Source: Acidimicrobiia bacterium
GTDB lineage: Bacteria; Actinomycetota; Acidimicrobiia; Spongiisociales; ZC4RG35
DNA: 32,713 bases
Direction: 5' to 3'
Assembly (NCBI GenBank): GCA_026002975.1
Contig: BPGJ01000015.1
Coordinates: 25,001 to 57,713, forward strand
The notes beneath the pieces were generated by a model. The model was given only the letters and a program-made list of their open reading frames with translations. It had not been told where the DNA came from and did no database searches. Shown here one piece after another: positions 27,292-32,713 of the stretch. Within the stretch, counting starts at the first letter, position 1. Each line of letters opens with the position of its first letter. The translations under genes and the position numbers were made by a program.

Positions 27292-28533
27292 GAATCCTCC
27301 CATGTCACCCTTCCTCGGTACAGCGTGAACCGTGCTCGTCCCACCAATTCGACACCCTTCCAGGGGCTGTTGCCCGACTTGGACCTGAACGTAGCGGGGG
27401 TCCATCGCCGGTCGGGGTCGACCACCACCAGGTTGGCGGGCGACCCCACCTCGGGTACACGCCCCTGGCTGGGCATACCCGCGATCCTGGCGGGACGCAC
27501 CGCCATCCGATCGAACACGAGCTTGGGGTCGCGGATGACCCCGAGGGTCACGGACAGAGCGGTCTCCAGTCCGATCACCCCCCGGGGGGCCTCCTCGAAA
27601 GGGACCTCCTTCTCCTGCCGCGCGTGGGGAGCATGGTCGGTAGCCACCACGTCGATGGTGCCTCGGTCCAGGGCTTCGCGCAAAGCCGTGCGGTCCTCCG
27701 CAGTCCGCAGCGGCGGGTACATCTTGAAGTCGGGGTTCAGGTCCTCGACCGCGGTTTCGTCGAAGGCCAGGTGGTGCGGCGTCACCTCCGCGGTGACCGG
27801 CAGGCCGGAGTGTCGGGCGGCCTCTACCAGTTCGACGGTTCCCCTGGAAGAAACGTGCTGTACGTGGTACCGGCATCCGGTGAGGCGCACCAGGTGGAGG
27901 TCCCGACCGACCACCACCTCCTCCGCTTCGCGGGGAATCCCCGCCACCCCCAGCCTGGACGAGACCGACCCTTCGTGGAGGTGCCCTCCCGCCGACAGCG
28001 CCGGGTCCTCGGCGTGTTGGGCCACCACCCCCCCTCGGACCGCCAGGTATTCCATGGCCCGTCGGAGGACACCGGAGTCGGTCACGGTGTCCCCGTCGTC
28101 GGTGAACACCCGGACGCCGGCTTCCCACAGCTCGTCCAGGTGGGACAGTCGCTCACCGAGTCGACCTGCGGTCAACGCACCGGCCGCGGCTACCTCGACC
28201 AACCCGATCTGCTCTCCCCGCTGCACCACCTGGCGGGCGACCACCCCCCGGTCGACCGGCGGGTCGGTGTTGGGCATCGCCAGGATTGCGGTGTAGCCAC
28301 CCGCAGCCGCGGCGAGGCAGGCGGTCTGGAGATCCTCTTTCCATTCCTGGCCCGGTTCCCTGGTGTGACAATGGAGGTCGACCAGCCCGGGACCCACCCA
28401 GCATCCGCCGGCGTCCAGCTCCCGGGGGCCGCTGAGGGCAGGCCCCAACTCGGCGATCCTGCCTTCGGCGACCCGGACGTCGAGTCTCTCCGGCCCTCGG
28501 GCGGTGAGGACCGTGCCACCTCGGATCACCAGC

Positions 28534-28541
<8 letters not shown>
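27288..28541 (-). CDS. pyrC: Dihydroorotase
   Basis: This 417-residue amidohydrolase cyclises carbamoyl aspartate to dihydroorotate. Metal ligands are in DLHCHTREPG (His57 and His59; family norm DxHxHxREPG), VAQHAED, CRYHVQHVSS and VATDHAPHA. AMPNTDPP and KMYPPLRT are also typical. Size and motifs indicate the class I enzyme found beside pyrB in Gram-positive pyr operons. ATG overlaps the pyrB end by 8 nt; the stop overlaps carA by 4 nt. Confidence 0.97.
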
Positions 28542-30023
<1,482 letters not shown>

Positions 30024-30039
30024 TCAACAGCTCCTTTCC

Positions 30040-30053
30040 GGCCTCACGGGACC
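30040..30053 (-). promoter_or_regulatory. PyrR-binding RNA motif in the pyrR leader
   Basis: The minus-strand RNA reads GGUCCCGUGAGGCC, close to the PyrR recognition consensus ARUCCNGNGAGGYU. The outer A-U pair is replaced by G-C, which keeps pairing. With flanking CC and GG it folds as CCGG-U-CC, loop CGUGA, GG-CCGG, including the bulged U. It ends 2 nt before AAAGGAG of pyrR, so PyrR binding would cover or hinder the ribosome site. This matches the translational repression model known for mycobacterial pyr operons. Confidence 0.75.
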
Positions 30054-30069
30054 GGTCTTAAAGGACCGG
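30052..30069 (-). promoter_or_regulatory. Alternative hairpin overlapping the PyrR site
   Basis: CCGGUCCUUUAAGACCGG is a perfect 6-bp inverted repeat (CCGGUC/GACCGG) with a CUUUAA loop. Its 3' arm shares CCGG (30055-30052) with the 5' side of the PyrR hairpin, so the two cannot form together. It may be an anti-repressor fold that frees the pyrR ribosome site when PyrR is not bound. If transcription starts near 30067 the first bases would be trimmed and this hairpin shortened. Confidence 0.5.
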
Positions 30070-30073
30070 GGGC

Positions 30074-30079
30074 ACTATA
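30074..30079 (-). promoter_or_regulatory. -10 box of the likely pyr operon promoter
   Basis: TATAGT lies directly after the nusB stop and about 56 nt before pyrR. It is one of the few AT-rich hexamers in the window and matches TATAAT at 5 of 6 positions. No good -35 box stands at 16-18 nt. Transcription would begin near 30067, just ahead of the PyrR leader hairpins. Confidence 0.5.
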
Positions 30080-30491
30080 TCAGTCACCGTCGGTCGTCCG
30101 ACCGCGTTCCCGCCTCGCCAAGGCGGCCAGCACCCCGTTGACGAACGCTCCGCTGCGTTCGGTCGAGAACCTCTTGGCCAGGTCGACTGCCTCGGCGATT
30201 ATCACCGCGGTGGGGGTGTCGGGTCGGTACCGCAGCTCGAACAGGCCCAGCCGCAGGATGGCTCGATCCACCACGGGCATCCGTTCCAGCCGCCAGTGCT
30301 CCGAAGCCTGGTCGATCGCTTCGTCCAGCTCCTGGAGATGCTGCAGCACCCCGGCCGCGAGCCGCCGTGCCTTCCCCTTGAGGGGAAGGTCGTCGGGTAG
30401 GTGGTCCAGGACCGAGCCGATCCGCCTCGTACAGCGCCTGGAGGGCGGCGGCTCGCGGCTCCGACTCCAGTTCTTCCGGGGGCGAGCTCAC
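30080..30491 (-). CDS. nusB: Transcription antitermination protein NusB (one frameshift)
   Basis: NusB binds boxA RNA with S10 to allow full rRNA transcription. The C-terminal part is clear: [35 protein letters not shown] and [24 protein letters not shown] (quoted in part for recognition). The N-terminal part, [15 protein letters not shown], lies in a different frame. One extra base in GG at 30412-30413 explains the break; without it the join reads [20 protein letters not shown]. The corrected protein has 136 residues, normal for NusB. The start is GTG at 30491, overlapping the efp stop by 4 nt. A sequence error is more likely than a real mutation, since efp next door has three similar insertions. 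Confidence 0.88.
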
Positions 30492-31048
30492 ACCCGGGTC
30501 AGGTATTCGCCGGTCCGGGTGTCGACCTTGATGCGGTCGCCCTGCTCGACGAACAGCGGCACCTGGACCACCAGACCGGTCTCGGTGGTGACCGGCTTGG
30601 TGGCGCCGCTGACCGTGTTCCCCCTTCACCGCCGGCTCGGCGTAGGTGACCTCGAGTTCGACCGCGGCGGGTAGCTCGACCGCGATCGGGTTCTGCCGGT
30701 GGAGAGCCAACACGACGGTGGACCCTTCCTTCAGGTAGTTGGCGGCCTCCCCCACGTCCTCCGGGAGTCATGGCGATCTGGCTGAAATCCGACAGGTCCA
30801 TGAAGTGGAACCCCAGTTCGTCCCGGTACAGGAACTGGAACTCACGCCGGTCGATGATCGCCTGGGGGGACGTCCTCGTCGGCCCTGAAGGTGCGGTCGA
30901 GGACCTGGCCGGTCTCGACGTTCTTGAGTTTCATCCTCACGAACGCCTTTCCCTTTCCGGGTTTCACGTGCTGGTACTCGACGATGGTGAAGATCCCGTC
31001 GTCTAGCTCCAGCGCCATGCCTGGACGTACGTCGTTGGTCGAGATCAT
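30488..31048 (-). CDS. efp: Elongation factor P (three frameshifts)
   Basis: EF-P rescues ribosomes stalled on proline runs. The N-terminal KOW-like domain reads [17 protein letters not shown] with the tip loop KPGKGKAF, whose lysine is the usual modification or contact site. The middle OB domain ([24 protein letters not shown]) and C-terminal OB domain ([34 protein letters not shown]) lie in successive frames. Single extra bases in G/C runs explain all breaks: six G at 30864-30869, three G at 30763-30765 and five C at 30620-30624. Removing one base at each gives a continuous 185-residue EF-P. Homopolymer sequencing error is the best explanation. ATG at 31048 has GAGGT about 9 nt upstream. 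Confidence 0.92.
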
Positions 31049-31102
31049 GGTCGGATACCTCTGGGTACTGGTGGTGGACACAGTAGCCCCGGCGGGACCG
31101 GG
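31049..31102 (-). promoter_or_regulatory. aroB-efp spacer
   Basis: This 54-nt gap holds a CCCGG/CCGGG inverted repeat (minus-strand CCCGGTCCCGCCGGG, about 31088-31102) and GCTACTGT, a weak -10-like string. It could end the aroCKB transcript or start efp-nusB, but neither signal is strong. Confidence 0.3.
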
Positions 31103-32137
31103 TCAGGCTGCCCCAACGCTGCTGAGAGCGCCGGTGAGTTCGTCTTCTCCTGCGGTGATCACCTCCGGCGCTCCCACCGCCCTGAGGCCCACCACCTTGA
31201 TCCCCTCCGAACTCCTCTTCTTGTCACGGATCATCGCTTCCATCGCTGCCGGGATCGACACTCCGGCGCACGCCACCGGCAGCCCGAGGGAGGAGACCAG
31301 ACCGGACAGCCACGCCCGGTCGAAGCCGAACCGGCTCCAGGATATCCATCCCTCGGCGACCAGACCCACCGCGACCGCGTGGCCGTGGGGCATCCCCGTC
31401 AACGCTTCGATCGCGTGTCCCACGGTGTGGCCCAGGTTCAGCCACGCCCTGACACCGGCCTCCTTCAGGTCGGCTTCGACCACCTTCTTCTTCACCCGGA
31501 TGGCGGAGGGCACCACCCGCTCCAGAGGAGCTTCGATCCCCCGCTCCTCGTAGAGCCCGACCAGTTCCGGGTCGCCGATCAGCCCGGCCTTCAACGCCTC
31601 GGCGGCGCCTTCGGCCAGCAGCCGCCGCGGGAGCCCCTCGAGGAGGTCCAGGTCGATGAGCACCCGGACGGGCAGATGGAAAGCCCCGACCAGGTTCTTG
31701 AAGGCGGGTCCGCCGGTCTCCCTCGCCACATCGACCGCGGTCTTGCCTCCGATCGCCGCGTCGACCGCGGCGAGGAGAGTGGTGGGTACGTGTACCGCTT
31801 CGATTCCTCGCATCCAGGTGGCGGCCACGTATCCGGCTACGTCGGTGGCGGCGCCTCCACCCACCCCGACCACGGTGTCGAACCTGCCCAACCCGATGTC
31901 CGCCAACCACCGGTAGATGCGTTGGACCTCGTCGAGGTCCTTGGCGGCCTCCCCGTCGGGGAGGACCCGGAGATGGGTCTCGACTTCGACAGTGTCGGCC
32001 AGACGGCGAGCCGTCCGCTCCACGGTCGGCTGGTAGAGGATCGCGACCTTCTCCCGGTCGGGCCGACGCGGCAAGTCGAGGTGGAGGTCCCGTCCGATCA
32101 GGACCTCGGTCTCGGCGACCCTGATCGAGTCGGTCAC
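31103..32137 (-). CDS. aroB: 3-dehydroquinate synthase
   Basis: This 344-residue enzyme converts DAHP to dehydroquinate in the shikimate pathway. NAD-binding GVGGGAATDVAGYVAATWMRG, VPTTLLAAVDAAIGGKTAV, KNLVGAFH and the metal-site residues in LAEGAAEALKAG, NLGHTVGHAIE and GHAVAVG are present. GTG at 32137 overlaps the aroK stop as GTGA; the open frame upstream is only an antiframe of aroK. In many actinobacteria aroQ and pepQ follow aroB before efp; here efp comes next. Confidence 0.97.
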   Translation of the reverse strand: MTDSIRVAETEVLIGRDLHLDLPRRPDREKVAILYQPTVERTARRLADTVEVETHLRVLPDGEAAKDLDEVQRIYRWLADIGLGRFDTVVGVGGGAATDVAGYVAATWMRGIEAVHVPTTLLAAVDAAIGGKTAVDVARETGGPAFKNLVGAFHLPVRVLIDLDLLEGLPRRLLAEGAAEALKAGLIGDPELVGLYEERGIEAPLERVVPSAIRVKKKVVEADLKEAGVRAWLNLGHTVGHAIEALTGMPHGHAVAVGLVAEGWISWSRFGFDRAWLSGLVSSLGLPVACAGVSIPAAMEAMIRDKKRSSEGIKVVGLRAVGAPEVITAGEDELTGALSSVGAA

Positions 32138-32637
32138 GTGCCCTCCCAGAGGGCCACCACCTCCTCCACGACCTCGGAGACGGGGCGGCCGGCGTCGACC
32201 GTGTGGTGGGCGGCCGACAGGTACCACGGCCTTCGGGTCTCCCACAGCCGTCGGATGGTGGCCTCCCTGTCGGGTCCAACCAGGAGCGGCCGGTCGTCGG
32301 CGTCGGCGAGCCGCTCGATCAAGACCTCGGCAGGGGCGTCCAACCAGACCACCACCCCCGAGCGCCGCATCACCTCCACGTTGTCCGGATCGAGGACCAC
32401 CCCTCCCCCGGTCGCGACCACCCCACCGAGATCCTCGAGGGCAGCCACCGCGCGCTTCTCCCACCGCCGAAACGCGGCTTCACCCGATTCGGCAAAGATC
32501 CGGGACACGCTGCACCCGGCCATGGCCTCCACCACCGCGTCCACGTCCCGGAACTCCCGGCCGATGCGACCCGCCACCTCCCGACCCACGGTGGACTTGC
32601 CGCAACCCATCATCCCCACCAACCACAGGTTTCCCAC
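32134..32637 (-). CDS. aroK: Shikimate kinase
   Basis: This 167-residue P-loop kinase phosphorylates shikimate. Walker A is GMMGCGKST (8-16). The shikimate-binding DVDAVVE, the Arg in GEAAFRRWE and ATGGGVV (Walker B region), and the LID DDRPLL are present. GTG start at 32637 lies 1 nt after the aroC stop and gives GNLWLVGMMG. It overlaps aroB by 4 nt. Confidence 0.97.
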   Translation of the reverse strand: MGNLWLVGMMGCGKSTVGREVAGRIGREFRDVDAVVEAMAGCSVSRIFAESGEAAFRRWEKRAVAALEDLGGVVATGGGVVLDPDNVEVMRRSGVVVWLDAPAEVLIERLADADDRPLLVGPDREATIRRLWETRRPWYLSAAHHTVDAGRPVSEVVEEVVALWEGT

Positions 32638-32638
32638 G

Positions 32639-32713
32639 TCAGAACGAGGTCGCCCGGTCGAGGTAGGTCCGCCACGACCGCTTCAGGTCCTCCACGGTGT
32701 CGCCCCCGAACTG
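32639..32713 (-). CDS. aroC: Chorismate synthase, C-terminal end only
   Basis: The last 24 codons of a gene enter from the right edge. The peptide starts QFGGDTVEDLKRSW and ends RATSF. FGGDS/T followed by a charged helix and a short tail is the usual end of AroC, and AroC-AroK-AroB order is standard in actinobacteria. The call rests on this short stretch and on context. Confidence 0.8.
   Translation of the reverse strand, partial: QFGGDTVEDLKRSWRTYLDRATSF

Noticed and set aside
26218-28296. 692-codon plus-strand frame opposite carA and pyrC
   Set aside because: Its composition mirrors the complementary codons of carA and pyrC and it crosses their junction; no protein family was recognised.
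30064-30082. Intrinsic terminator after nusB
   Set aside because: The hairpin at 30052-30069 is followed by a G/C-rich tract rather than U, and it overlaps the PyrR site, so a leader role fits better.

Overview
The window is GC-rich and almost every gene lies on the minus strand. Gene content and order are those of an actinobacterial core chromosome: aroC-aroK-aroB-efp-nusB, then pyrR-pyrB-pyrC-carA-carB-pyrD-pyrF, then mihF-gmk-rpoZ-coaBC-metK-priA-def-fmt-rsmB-rpe, a response regulator, ribD-ribE-ribBA-ribH, infC-rpmI-rplT-spoU-pheS-pheT, argF-mpg-tyrS, and the 5' end of a 16S rRNA gene. The nucleoid factor mihF and a PriA without helicase motifs support Actinobacteria. The type I pyrD inside the pyr operon and the reduced arg cluster suggest a deep-branching lineage, perhaps Acidimicrobiia-like. 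That finer placement is inference only.

Layout in transcription order (high to low coordinates). 32.7-31.1 kb: shikimate genes (aroC end, aroK, aroB). 31.05-30.08 kb: efp and nusB, both broken by single-base insertions that look like sequence errors. 30.08-30.02 kb: a short control region with a -10 box, two overlapping hairpins and a PyrR-type RNA site touching the pyrR ribosome binding site. 30.0-21.3 kb: pyrimidine biosynthesis. 21.3-12.85 kb: mihF, gmk, rpoZ, coaBC, metK, priA, def, fmt, rsmB and rpe. 12.85-8.6 kb: a REC-GGDEF regulator and the riboflavin genes. 8.6-8.4 kb: infC leader. 8.4-3.07 kb: infC (probable ATC start), rpmI, rplT, an RNA methyltransferase, pheS and pheT (one frameshift). 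3.08-0.43 kb: argF, mpg, tyrS. 0.43-0.08 kb: rrn promoter and leader, then 16S.

From pyrR to ribH (about 21.4 kb) the genes overlap or are separated by no more than 24 nt. Most junctions are 4-nt ATGA, GTGA or TTGA overlaps, so one very long, translationally coupled transcription unit is likely. It links nucleotide synthesis (pyr, gmk), transcription (rpoZ), cofactors (CoA, SAM, flavin), translation start and protein maturation (fmt, def, rsmB) and c-di-GMP-type signalling.

I found no mobile element, CRISPR array, tRNA gene or defence island. The points worth a second look are residue-level and regulatory: a TyrRS that lacks both signature histidines, a probable ATC start for infC, the PyrR site, a codon-usage mosaic inside ribBA, a type 1B-like pyrD without pyrK, and five +1 indels in essential genes.
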